A stretch of DNA of 64,000 bases, taken from NCBI RefSeq assembly GCF_000526195.1, contig NZ_JAFP01000001.1, forward strand, positions 310,001 to 374,000. The letters are read 5' to 3'. This DNA is from Hippea sp. KM1 (GTDB taxonomy: Bacteria > Campylobacterota_A > Desulfurellia > Desulfurellales > Hippeaceae). Under the pieces are notes generated by a model, which made no database searches, was not told the origin of the DNA, and saw only the letters and a program-made list of their open reading frames with translations. Shown one piece after another: positions 18,743 to 27,110 of the stretch (the first letter of the stretch is position 1; each line of letters opens with the position of its first letter). A program made the position numbers and the translations under genes.

Positions 18743-19282
18743 TTGGATAAAAACGAATTGAGAAATCAGCTCCTCAAAAAAAGAGGGGCTTTAAATAGAT
18801 CCTATAGAATACACAAGAGTGCCATAATCAGCAAAAAGGTCTATAAACTGCTAAAGGGGAGCTCTGTTATTGCTTCTTATTGTCCTTTCGGCAGTGAGGC
18901 TAACCCCAATCTATTGTTTGATACCTCAAAGCTATACTTCCCCAAGGTGGATAGGTTCAATAAAGGCAATATGCGTTTTTTTAGGGGGGTTTTGAAGAAG
19001 GGTTTTGGCAACATAAAGGAGCCCTTCATTAAAAAACGCATAGCGCCTAAATCCTCCATCGATGCCATAATCGTTCCGGGTGTTGGATTTGATCAGAGGG
19101 GTTATAGAATTGGATATGGCGGCGGCTTTTATGACAGGTTTTTAAAACGAACGGTTGCGCTCAAGGTGGGCGTATGTTTTGATTGTTGTGTTTTAGACAG
19201 GATAGACGAGGATCCGCACGATGTAGCTGTGGATGTTCTGATTACCGAGAGAAGAAAAATTCAGTGCAGATTGAGGAGATGA
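18743..19282 (+). CDS. ygfA: 5-formyltetrahydrofolate cyclo-ligase
   Basis: Converts 5-formyl-THF to 5,10-methenyl-THF with ATP. Seen: the basic N-terminus ELRNQLLKKRGALN, IVPGVGFDQRGYRIGYG and GGGFYDRFL, the family signature. TTG 18743 (MDKNELRNQ) with AGAGGA at 18732-18737 is preferred to GTG 18701, which lies inside the 6S RNA closing stem. About 179 residues, normal length. Confidence 0.9.
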   Translation: MDKNELRNQLLKKRGALNRSYRIHKSAIISKKVYKLLKGSSVIASYCPFGSEANPNLLFDTSKLYFPKVDRFNKGNMRFFRGVLKKGFGNIKEPFIKKRIAPKSSIDAIIVPGVGFDQRGYRIGYGGGFYDRFLKRTVALKVGVCFDCCVLDRIDEDPHDVAVDVLITERRKIQCRLRR

Positions 19283-19286
19283 GAAG

Positions 19287-20849
19287 ATGGGAGTGATGGA
19301 AATTGGATTGATAATAGGCTTGTCTGTTATCGTGGGTGTTTTGGGCGGTATCTTTGGATACCATCAGTTTGTTGTCAGGAAGAAGGAGTATGCAAAGCAG
19401 AGGGCCGAAGACATCATAAAGGATGCGGAGAAGGAGAAGGAGAATATCCTGAAGGCCGCTCAGATTGAGGCTCAGGAGTTTATGATTAAGGCCAAAAAGG
19501 AGCTTGAAGAGGAGGAGAAGCAGACCAGAAGGGAGCTTCAAAAGTGGGAAAAGAGGCTTCAGTCCAAGGAGACCAACCTTGAGAAGAGGCAGGCGTATTT
19601 GGATGAGAAGATCGAGTTTGTAAACAAGAAACAGGAAGACATATCCGCCATAGAGAAAGAGCTTGAAGACAAGATGCAGAAGATCGATGAGATGATAGAG
19701 GAGCAGAAGAAGAAGCTTGAAGAGATTAGTGGTATGACATCGGAGGAGGCCAAAGAGCAACTCATATCATCCATCGAGGATGAGGCAAAAAGGGAAGCCG
19801 CTGCCAAGATAAAGAAGATCGAAGAAGACTTAAGGAACGAAGCCAAACGGCTATCGCAAGACATACTCATAACATCGATGGAAAAGATTGCAAGCAGCTA
19901 TGTAGCCGAAAGGACCGTTGCAACCGTTACGCTCCCCAACGACGAGATGAAGGGCAGGATCATAGGAAGGGAAGGCAGGAACATACGCTCCTTTGAGAAG
20001 GAGACAGGCACAGACCTAATAATCGACGATACGCCAGAGGTGGTTGTTATCTCAAGCTTTAACCCGTTGAGGAGAGAGATAGCCAAAATAGCCCTTGAGA
20101 GGCTGGTGAGCGACGGAAGGATACATCCTGCAAGAATAGAGGAAACGGTTGAGAAGGTCAGACAGGAGTTGTTCCAGGAGGCGGCAGAGGAGGCTAAGAA
20201 GGTCGTGTTTGATCTGGATATTGGCGATTTGCATCCTGAGCTTATGAAGTATCTGGGTCTTTTGAAATACAGAACAAGCTATACACAGAATGTCTTAGCC
20301 CACTCCGTTGAGGTTGCATACTTGGCCGGTTTGATGGCGGCTGAATTGGGCCTGAATGTTAAACTCGCCAAGAGGGCAGGACTGCTGCACGATATAGGAA
20401 AGGCTGTGGATCAGGAGGTTGAGGGCTCCCATACGAAGGTTGGTGCGGATCTGGCCAAGAAATACGGCGAGAATGAGTATGTGATAAACGCCATCATGTC
20501 CCACCACGGTGAGATCGAACCCAACTGCCCTGAGAGTGTGCTTGTGGCTATAGCAGATACCCTATCTGCTGCAAGGCCTGGAGCAAGGAGGGAGAGGCTT
20601 GAAAGCTATATCCAGAGGCTTGAGGAGCTTGAGGAGATTGCAAAATCCAAGGACGGCGTAAAGGAGGCATACGCAATCCAGGCCGGTAGGGAGTTAAGGG
20701 TTATCGTTGAGCCCACGATGATAGACGACGATAAGAGCTTTATGCTGGCAAGGGATATAGCAAAGAACATAGCCGAGAAGATCACATACACAGGCCAAGT
20801 AAAGATAGTCGTTATAAGGGAAAAAAGGTCTATAGAGTATGCCAATTAG
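19287..20849 (+). CDS. rny: Ribonuclease Y
   Basis: Membrane-anchored endoribonuclease that starts mRNA decay. Order: N-terminal transmembrane helix (about 5-25), long charged coiled coil (about 30-200), KH domain with IIGREGRNIRSFEKETG, HD domain with LLHDIGKAVD and SHHGE. At 520 residues it matches the family. It overlaps ymdB by 11 bp, the common rny-ymdB pairing. Confidence 0.96.
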   Translation: MGVMEIGLIIGLSVIVGVLGGIFGYHQFVVRKKEYAKQRAEDIIKDAEKEKENILKAAQIEAQEFMIKAKKELEEEEKQTRRELQKWEKRLQSKETNLEKRQAYLDEKIEFVNKKQEDISAIEKELEDKMQKIDEMIEEQKKKLEEISGMTSEEAKEQLISSIEDEAKREAAAKIKKIEEDLRNEAKRLSQDILITSMEKIASSYVAERTVATVTLPNDEMKGRIIGREGRNIRSFEKETGTDLIIDDTPEVVVISSFNPLRREIAKIALERLVSDGRIHPARIEETVEKVRQELFQEAAEEAKKVVFDLDIGDLHPELMKYLGLLKYRTSYTQNVLAHSVEVAYLAGLMAAELGLNVKLAKRAGLLHDIGKAVDQEVEGSHTKVGADLAKKYGENEYVINAIMSHHGEIEPNCPESVLVAIADTLSAARPGARRERLESYIQRLEELEEIAKSKDGVKEAYAIQAGRELRVIVEPTMIDDDKSFMLARDIAKNIAEKITYTGQVKIVVIREKRSIEYAN

Positions 20850-21627
20850 GGTTTTGTTTGTAGGCGACATAGTAGGAAAGCCCGGAAGAAGAACATTCAA
20901 GGCCCTCATAGAGGATGTAAAGTCCTCTGTGGGGGCCGATTTTGTTATAGTGAATGTGGAGAACTCCGCTGACGGTTTTGGTATTACCAAGAAGATTTAT
21001 GACGAATTGAGTCCGTATGCGGATGTTATGAGCGGGGGCAATCACAGCTGGGATAAGGATGAGATCCTAAAAGAGATAGACAACATGGATAAACTCTTAA
21101 GACCGGTGAATCTATCGGCATTTGCCCCGGGAAGGGGTTTTGTCATAAAGAACATAAACGGCACAAGCATAATGGTTGTTAACGCTATTGGCAGGGTTTT
21201 TATGGAGCCGTGCGATAATCCTTTTGTTGTTTTGGATGAGCTGGCCGAGAGGTATGCTGATATTAAGGTAAAGATCGTCGATTTTCACGCTGAGGCCACA
21301 AGTGAAAAGGAGGCCTTAGGGTGGCATTTAGACGGCAAGTTCTCTGCGATTCTTGGCACACATACCCATGTTCAGACCGCAGATGAGAGGATTTTACCCA
21401 AGGGCACTGCATACATAACCGATGTTGGCATGACGGGATGTCATGATGGGGTTTTGGGTTTTGGCTATCAAGAGGCGCTTGAGAGGTTTCTAACCGGCAT
21501 CAAGAGGAGGCTTAAGGTTTGTAAGACCAATCTAAGGCTGAACGGCTGCGTTATTGAGATCGACCAGGAAAGCGGAAGGGCTTTGAGTATAAAAAGGATA
21601 AATATCCCCTATGAGCCTAAAACCTAA
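20839..21627 (+). CDS. ymdB: YmdB-family metallophosphoesterase
   Basis: Di-metal phosphoesterase of the TIGR00282 family, reported in Bacillus subtilis to hydrolyse 2',3'-cyclic nucleotides and act on RNA-related signalling. Metal-site motifs: FVGDIVGKPGR, VENSADGFG, SGGNHSWD, DFHAEATSEK, GTHTHVQTAD and DVGMTGCHDG. Length 262 is typical. Overlap with rny suggests joint expression. It converges on prmC with an 11-bp overlap of 3' ends. Confidence 0.93.
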   Translation: MPIRVLFVGDIVGKPGRRTFKALIEDVKSSVGADFVIVNVENSADGFGITKKIYDELSPYADVMSGGNHSWDKDEILKEIDNMDKLLRPVNLSAFAPGRGFVIKNINGTSIMVVNAIGRVFMEPCDNPFVVLDELAERYADIKVKIVDFHAEATSEKEALGWHLDGKFSAILGTHTHVQTADERILPKGTAYITDVGMTGCHDGVLGFGYQEALERFLTGIKRRLKVCKTNLRLNGCVIEIDQESGRALSIKRINIPYEPKT

Positions 21628-22417
21628 GGATTGCAACCCTTTCCTTGTTTGAGAAATCCCTGATTATCTTGTATGTGTATGGATTGTCTTTTATGAGTTT
21701 TATCTGAGGCGGCCCAATCTCCATCACAAGCCATTCTGTTATCCTTCTGGCATCTTCTATTAGATTCTGAATGAATGCATTACCCGAGGATGGCATCAGG
21801 GCGATTTTGGGTTCAAATTTAACATCGTCTGAGAGCCCTTTATATTCATCCTCCAATACATACGGCGGGTTTGTTGCTATTATGTCCACCCTATCCTTGA
21901 TAAAGCCTAAACCGTCTGCATTTACAAAACAGACATCGGCCTTTAGCCTTCTTGCGTTGAGCCTTGCAACCCTCAGAGCTTCTGTGGATATATCCGATGC
22001 GACTATGCATCGGTTTAGGAGTTTTGAAAGCGTGATAGCTATACAGCCGCTTCCTGTGCCTAAATCGACTATTCTGGGGTTTTCTATGCCCGATGCTATC
22101 TTTAGGGTGGCATCCACGACAAGCTCGGTCTCCGGGCGTGGAATCAATACGCCCTCATCCACATAGAACTCAAGCCCATAGAACTCCTTAGAATGGGTGA
22201 TGTATGCCATGGGGTATTTGCACCTTCTTTTGTTTAACAGTTCTTCTATTGTCTCTATCTGTTCCTTTTTTAACTCCTTATCAGGGTTTGTTAGGATGTA
22301 TACATCGTCTTTTTTTATGGCCTCTTTCAGTATGAGCAAGGCATCGATGTGGTATGTTGCTATGTCGGCGTCTTTTAGTGTTTGTATGGCCTTCTGGAGC
22401 GCCTCTTTTATATTCAT
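21617..22417 (-). CDS. prmC: Peptide chain release factor N5-glutamine methyltransferase
   Basis: Methylates the GGQ glutamine of RF1/RF2. The SAM motif VDLGTGSGCIAITL and the substrate motif TNPPYVLEDE are both seen; the N-terminal helical domain (IDALLILKEAI) is also present. Length 266. ATGA overlap with tilS upstream; no prfA is adjacent in this window, unlike the common prfA-prmC order. Confidence 0.93.
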   Translation of the reverse strand: MNIKEALQKAIQTLKDADIATYHIDALLILKEAIKKDDVYILTNPDKELKKEQIETIEELLNKRRCKYPMAYITHSKEFYGLEFYVDEGVLIPRPETELVVDATLKIASGIENPRIVDLGTGSGCIAITLSKLLNRCIVASDISTEALRVARLNARRLKADVCFVNADGLGFIKDRVDIIATNPPYVLEDEYKGLSDDVKFEPKIALMPSSGNAFIQNLIEDARRITEWLVMEIGPPQIKLIKDNPYTYKIIRDFSNKERVAILRF

Positions 22418-23382
22418 AGCTTTTCTATAATCAGCCTGTTGCCTTTCTTGTATGCCTTGATGAGTTTTCTTAGTGTTAAGCTTTTGCCTTTTGTTAAAAC
22501 CTCAAGCAATCTCTCTGTGTTGTGAAAGCTTAAATTGTACTCTGAGTTTATAAGCCTCTTTACGGCCATGTTCAGGATCCTCTTTAGTATGGCGTTTGAT
22601 GTGTTTAGATTGGTTGTGTCTATGATGGCCCTGTTGGATGTGATTGTTGTTGATCTTACAAACTCCCTTTCGGCTATCTCTTTTAAGAAGAGACTCTCCT
22701 CTGCCATTATCATGGAGTTTCTAAAAAGCGTGTCAATTATGTTGGGGTTGATCTGTTTTAGTATAGGCATGAGCTTAAGCCTTATCATGTTTCTTTTGAA
22801 GTGTGTGTCTGAGTTTGATTTGTCTGTTTTGTATGGTATATTGCGTTCTTTAAGAAACGAGACGATTTCCTGCTTTTCAAAGACCAGTATGGGACGGATG
22901 AAAAATCCCCGCTTGGGTTTTAGGGATGATAGTCCGTCTGTTGAACTCCCTCTGAATAGGTTTATAAGCAGCGTCTCTGCCACATCGTCTTTGGTATGAC
23001 CCGTTGCTATAACATCTAAGTTCAATCTTGACCTTGCATTACAGAAGAACTCATACCTCTTCCTTCGTGCCCCATCCTCTAAGGATAGCCTGTTTTGCCT
23101 TGAAAAGGCCATAACATCGCATTCACCCTTTAAAAAGGGGCATCCCAATGAATCAGCCAGCTCTTTAACAAAGGCCTCCTCTTCGTCTGCCTCCTCTCTT
23201 AGTTTGTGGTTGAAGTGCAGAACGGTTAGGTTTAGCAGGTATTCTTTCGATAGTGCATTAAGGAGGGTTAGCATAAAGACAGAATCCGGCCCTCCCGATA
23301 CCGCAACGCCTATTTTTAGCCCCTTCGATAGGAGGCTATGCTTTTTTGCGAACGCTTCTAATCTCTTTAAGTATTCGTCCAT
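22414..23382 (-). CDS. tilS: tRNA(Ile)-lysidine synthetase
   Basis: Converts the CAU anticodon of a tRNA-Ile to lysidine so that AUA is read, important here because ATA is used often. The ATP-pyrophosphatase loop GVAVSGGPDSVFML lies at residues 25-38 and the GHTKDDVAETLLINLFRGS motif follows. Length 322 suggests a short C-terminal domain. It overlaps both neighbours (47 bp with the membrane protein upstream). Confidence 0.93.
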   Translation of the reverse strand: MDEYLKRLEAFAKKHSLLSKGLKIGVAVSGGPDSVFMLTLLNALSKEYLLNLTVLHFNHKLREEADEEEAFVKELADSLGCPFLKGECDVMAFSRQNRLSLEDGARRKRYEFFCNARSRLNLDVIATGHTKDDVAETLLINLFRGSSTDGLSSLKPKRGFFIRPILVFEKQEIVSFLKERNIPYKTDKSNSDTHFKRNMIRLKLMPILKQINPNIIDTLFRNSMIMAEESLFLKEIAEREFVRSTTITSNRAIIDTTNLNTSNAILKRILNMAVKRLINSEYNLSFHNTERLLEVLTKGKSLTLRKLIKAYKKGNRLIIEKL

Positions 23383-24235
23383 CTAAGTAAAAAACACCCC
23401 CCAAAAGGCTGCAAAATACCACAACGAAGAATACCGCAACGCTTAGGCTTACCGACTGTGTGGAATTTAGATGGGCAAATTTAAAAAAATAGACAAATGA
23501 AAACTCCCTTACGCCTATGCCATTGAACGATACAGGCAGAAAGCTTATAAGTGTTATAATGGGTATAAAGGCAAAATAATAGGCAGTGCTAACCTTAAAG
23601 CCAAGCAACTTTCCTGTGAGTATATAAACCAGTATGACAGACACCTGAACCAGAACCGATAGAGCGCTCACGGTTATTAATTTATCGCTTTTGTGGAATA
23701 GGGCAATATCTTGATAGAACTTCTTTAGCTTTGGGTGGTTGAAGAACCTTAAGAAGAATATGCCAACTATCGCAAATATGTTTGCTGCTATGACTATTAT
23801 GGCTATCTTTATGCTGAACAGCTTAAAGAATGCAATAAGGCTTACAAGCGAAAGGGCAAGCAGAGCCAGAAGGCCGTTGTATCTTTCTAAGAATATGGAG
23901 CTTATGGATTTTTGCCAGCCTATCTGTTTTGAAAGCATGTATGCCTTAACCCCATCCCCGCCGATTATGCTTGGCAGAAATAGGTTTGCAAACATGCCCA
24001 TAAGATATAACTTAAAGAGGTCTTTGGTTGATACATCTTCTCCTAAGCTTTTTATTATCATATGCCACCTTATACTGCTTATTATCTGCGAGGTCAGATA
24101 GATGAGGGCAAGGCCTAAAAACTGAATCGGCCCTATTCTGGTTAGCATAGCTGTAAATGCGTGGATGTCTATTTTATAAAGCAGGATGGATATAAGGCCT
24201 ATACTTATCAGGATCTTTATAAGGAGCTTTACCAT
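23336..24235 (-). CDS. Flippase-like membrane protein (LPG synthase TM/UPF0104 family)
   Basis: A 299-residue polytopic protein of the lysylphosphatidylglycerol-synthetase transmembrane family, with about eight helices. Conserved residues include the RWHMIIKSLG segment after the second helix and NLFLPSIIGGDGVKAYML, the family mark; the C-terminal half has FLPVSFNGIGVREF. Members without the catalytic C-terminal domain are thought to move lipids. The neighbouring EpmA-like gene overlaps by 7 bp, but a functional link is not known. Confidence 0.82.
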   Translation of the reverse strand: MVKLLIKILISIGLISILLYKIDIHAFTAMLTRIGPIQFLGLALIYLTSQIISSIRWHMIIKSLGEDVSTKDLFKLYLMGMFANLFLPSIIGGDGVKAYMLSKQIGWQKSISSIFLERYNGLLALLALSLVSLIAFFKLFSIKIAIIVIAANIFAIVGIFFLRFFNHPKLKKFYQDIALFHKSDKLITVSALSVLVQVSVILVYILTGKLLGFKVSTAYYFAFIPIITLISFLPVSFNGIGVREFSFVYFFKFAHLNSTQSVSLSVAVFFVVVFCSLLGGVFYLDGRILKEIRSVRKKA

Positions 24236-25284
24236 ATGCTATCCCTGTTTAGAAGGATCATAATGAGCCTGTCTATGCCCACGGCTATGCCTGAGGTTGG
24301 TGGTATGCCAAATTCCAATGCTTCTATAAAATACTCATCAACATCGTTGAATCTTTCTCTTATCCGATTTGGGTCGTTTTCCTCATCATAGCAGTTGGCA
24401 AGCTCAACGCCTGCTATGTATAGCTCAAATCTTTTAGCATAACCGTTTTCTATCCTGGCCAGGGCGGCCCTTTCCTTTGGGAAGTTGTATATCACAACGG
24501 GGTGTTCGGTTCCGAGCTTTTTTTCTATCCTTAAGCCGAATATCGCATCGGCTATCTCCCACCTGTTTAGGCTCCCCTCTATGCCGAAGCGCTTTTTTAG
24601 TGTTTCTTTTTCCTCTCTTTCTATGTCGATGCCTGCAAATCGTTCAAATGCCTCTTTGTATGGTATGTATTCTATCCGATTTAAATCGATGGATAGCCCC
24701 CTGTATTTGAGCTTATCTGAGCCGTTTAGGTGTTTTATAAGCTCTATAAGCCTTTCGATTATCTGTTTCGGTTTTGCAAGAACCTCATACCATTCGAGTA
24801 TTATAAACTCCTTTTTGTGTAATCTGTCCTTGTGGTCGTCCCTGTATGCAAAGGAGAGCTCAAATAGTTTGTCGAATCCCAGGCTTAGAAGTTTTTTTAT
24901 CTCAACCTCCGGTGAGCTTGCAAGGAAACCGGCCGGTGTTTCTATGTAATTGATGTTTGCTTCGTGTATTATCTCATCCTTTAGCTTAGGTGTTAGAACC
25001 TCTATAAAGCCGCGGTTTGAGAAAAATTCCCTTATGGCCTTTAGGATTGAGAATTTTTGTGTATAATAGGCGAGGTTTTCCTTTAGACTCTTAAGGGGTC
25101 TTTTGTTTTTGCATCTCAACAAGAGGTTGTCTTTGTCGTCTATTATGTCTCCCTCTGAGTGTTTTGTTTCAAAGGGGAGGCTAACGGTTCGATTGTTTAT
25201 GAGGAGTGTTGTTGATTTTTTGTCTTTTTTTACTATTCTACCAAACACGGAGGGTATGTTATGAAAAAAGAGGCTTTTTTGCAA
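24229..25284 (-). CDS. epmA: EpmA-like (PoxA/GenX) class II lysyl-tRNA synthetase paralogue
   Basis: Class II synthetase core without the LysRS anticodon-binding OB domain. In other bacteria EpmA lysylates elongation factor P. Visible: motif 1 region around ILKAIREFFSNRGFIEVLTP, motif 2 AYRDDHKDRLHKKEFIILEWYE, motif 3 GIPPTSGIAVGIDRL. About 70 N-terminal residues rich in beta-strands precede the core, more than in E. coli EpmA. No efp or epmB lies in this window. The start is unsure: TTG 25284 overlaps the divergent gmhA start by 24 bp, while GTG 25248 avoids it; neither has a good RBS. Confidence 0.8.
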   Translation of the reverse strand: MQKSLFFHNIPSVFGRIVKKDKKSTTLLINNRTVSLPFETKHSEGDIIDDKDNLLLRCKNKRPLKSLKENLAYYTQKFSILKAIREFFSNRGFIEVLTPKLKDEIIHEANINYIETPAGFLASSPEVEIKKLLSLGFDKLFELSFAYRDDHKDRLHKKEFIILEWYEVLAKPKQIIERLIELIKHLNGSDKLKYRGLSIDLNRIEYIPYKEAFERFAGIDIEREEKETLKKRFGIEGSLNRWEIADAIFGLRIEKKLGTEHPVVIYNFPKERAALARIENGYAKRFELYIAGVELANCYDEENDPNRIRERFNDVDEYFIEALEFGIPPTSGIAVGIDRLIMILLNRDSIW

Positions 25285-25824
25285 GCCGTTGATGAACTCA
25301 AGGGGTTGCTTGATAGGCTGGACTATGAACTCTTAAAAAGAATAGGCGATGTTATAATAGATTCCATAAAAGATGGTGGCAAGGTTATGATATGCGGCAA
25401 CGGCGGTTCGGCTGCCGATGCTCAACATATGGCGGCGGAGCTGGTTAATAGGTTTTTAAGGGAGAGGAAACCCTTGCCGGCTGTATCGTTGAGCGTGGAT
25501 ACATCCGTATTGACGAGCATAGCCAACGATTACGACTTTGGGTTTGTTTTCTCAAAGCAGGTTGAGGCCATCGGAAGCAAGGGCGATGTCTTGATCGGTA
25601 TTAGCACATCGGGTAATTCGGCCAATGTATTGAACGCCTTTGAGGTGGCAAAAAGGATGGGTATAAAAACCGTTGCCCTTTTAGGCAGGGATGGTGGCAA
25701 GATACTGCCGTTGAGTGATTATGTCGTTGTGGTTGGCTCCAATTCAACACCGAGAATACAAGAGGTGCACGGCTTTGTCATACATGTATTGTGTGGGATG
25801 GTGGAGGATGGATTATTCGGATAG
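25261..25824 (+). CDS. gmhA: Sedoheptulose 7-phosphate isomerase
   Basis: First step of ADP-heptose synthesis for LPS. SIS-domain protein of 187 residues with MICGNGGSAADAQHMAAELVNRF-type substrate loop (residues 42-64), GISTSGNSANVL and the C-terminal TPRIQEVHGFVIHVLCG carrying the catalytic histidine. GGAGGG precedes the ATG. The coding start lies in or next to the divergent EpmA-like gene, so its promoter must overlap that gene's 5' end. Confidence 0.95.
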   Translation: MKKEAFLQAVDELKGLLDRLDYELLKRIGDVIIDSIKDGGKVMICGNGGSAADAQHMAAELVNRFLRERKPLPAVSLSVDTSVLTSIANDYDFGFVFSKQVEAIGSKGDVLIGISTSGNSANVLNAFEVAKRMGIKTVALLGRDGGKILPLSDYVVVVGSNSTPRIQEVHGFVIHVLCGMVEDGLFG

Positions 25825-26299
25825 GATTGTTGATTTTGACACTATAGCCCGTATATCGAATAAATTAAGACAGGACGGCAGGGTTATAGGTTTTACAAAC
25901 GGTTGTTTTGATATACTCCATGCAGGCCATGTCAGCTATCTGAACAGGGCAAAGGGGCTTGTGGATGTATTGATAGTGGGGTTGAACTCCGATGCATCCG
26001 TGCGCAGGATAAAGGGCAATAAACGACCCATCAATCCCCAGTATGATAGGGCGGTTGTGCTGGCGTCGTTAAGGTCTGTGGATTTTGTTGTTGTATTTGA
26101 TGAGGATACGCCGTTAGAACTTATAAAGATAATAAGACCCGACATCTTGATAAAGGGTGCTGATTGGAAGGATAAGGGTGTTGTTGGGGCTGATGTTGTG
26201 AAATCTTACGGCGGGAGGGTGGAGTTTATAGAATTTTTGGATGGGCGCTCAACAACAGGAACCATTGAGAGGATAATCGATGCTTACTGTAATAGATGA
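25808..26299 (+). CDS. rfaE2: D-glycero-beta-D-manno-heptose 1-phosphate adenylyltransferase
   Basis: Nucleotidyltransferase that makes ADP-heptose; the stand-alone C-terminal half of HldE. It has FTNGCFDILHAGHVSYL (HxGH), VGLNSDASVRRIKG and the ending GRSTTGTIERI. ATG 25808 overlaps gmhA by 17 bp. With gmhA beside it and rfaE1 at 8734 only gmhB (phosphatase) is missing from the pathway in the window. Confidence 0.94.
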   Translation: MDYSDRIVDFDTIARISNKLRQDGRVIGFTNGCFDILHAGHVSYLNRAKGLVDVLIVGLNSDASVRRIKGNKRPINPQYDRAVVLASLRSVDFVVVFDEDTPLELIKIIRPDILIKGADWKDKGVVGADVVKSYGGRVEFIEFLDGRSTTGTIERIIDAYCNR

Positions 26300-27110
26300 G
26301 TTTGAATCCTATCTTAAAAGCAGGTATTCATCCCCAAACACCATAAAGGCATACCTGGGCGATGTTAAGGAGTTTTTAAAGCTATCGAGCGGGTTTGATA
26401 CAGACGGCGTTGAGGCCTTTCTGTCTGTTTTGTTTAAGAAGGGGCTTTCTGTTTCAACCATAACGAGGAAGCTTGCATCGTTGAGCGTGTTTTTTGATTT
26501 CTTAAGACAGAAGGGCGTTGTTGATACAAACCCTCTTGATGTTATCGATAAGCCAAAACAGAGCCGCCCCTTGCCTAAGTTTTTGGAGGTGGATGAAATC
26601 ATAGCGCTGCTTGAAGGCATAAAGGATAAAAGGGATAGGGCGTTGGTTGAGCTGATATATTCAAGCTCCCTCAGGGCATCCGAGGTGTTAAACCTCAATG
26701 TTGAGGATGTGGATCTTGACAATTTGCGCATACGCATAAAAAGAAAGGGGGGCAAGGAGGTCTATCTGCCGATAACAGAAAGGGCTGCGAGGTATCTGAA
26801 GGAATACATAAAAGACAGGACAGGCGGGCCGCTGTTTTTGAACAGATACGGTAAGCGCCTCTCGGATAGATACCTAAGAAAGCTTATTAAGCGATACGCT
26901 CTATCGAGTGTGTTTAAGGATATATCACCCCATACCTTGAGGCATTCAAAGGCGACCCATTTGCTTAACAGCGGTATGGATATAAGGATACTGCAGAGGT
27001 TTCTTGGCCATTCATCCATAAGGGCCACACAGATTTACACACACTTAAACCTTAAGGAATTGGCCGAAGCATACGATTCATCCCATCCTTTGGCAAGAGA
27101 CGATGGATAA
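26280..27110 (+). CDS. XerC/XerD-type tyrosine recombinase
   Basis: A 276-residue site-specific recombinase with a SAM-like N-terminal core-binding domain and a catalytic domain. Catalytic residues: Arg in SSLRASEVLNL, HxxR in SPHTLRHS, the LGHSS histidine, and Tyr in ATQIYTHLN. Size and C-terminus are those of chromosome dimer resolvases rather than phage integrases, and no prophage genes are nearby. It overlaps rfaE2 by 20 bp and the MFS gene by 8 bp. Whether it is XerC, XerD or a single Xer cannot be told here. Confidence 0.88.
   Translation: MLTVIDEFESYLKSRYSSPNTIKAYLGDVKEFLKLSSGFDTDGVEAFLSVLFKKGLSVSTITRKLASLSVFFDFLRQKGVVDTNPLDVIDKPKQSRPLPKFLEVDEIIALLEGIKDKRDRALVELIYSSSLRASEVLNLNVEDVDLDNLRIRIKRKGGKEVYLPITERAARYLKEYIKDRTGGPLFLNRYGKRLSDRYLRKLIKRYALSSVFKDISPHTLRHSKATHLLNSGMDIRILQRFLGHSSIRATQIYTHLNLKELAEAYDSSHPLARDDG

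Noticed and set aside
24485-24949. Plus-strand frame opposite the EpmA-like gene
   Set aside because: Low-complexity Ser-rich translation opposite conserved synthetase motifs.
26280-27110. Phage or island integrase
   Set aside because: Sequence, size and overlapping neighbours fit a housekeeping Xer recombinase; no tRNA, att repeat or phage gene is adjacent.
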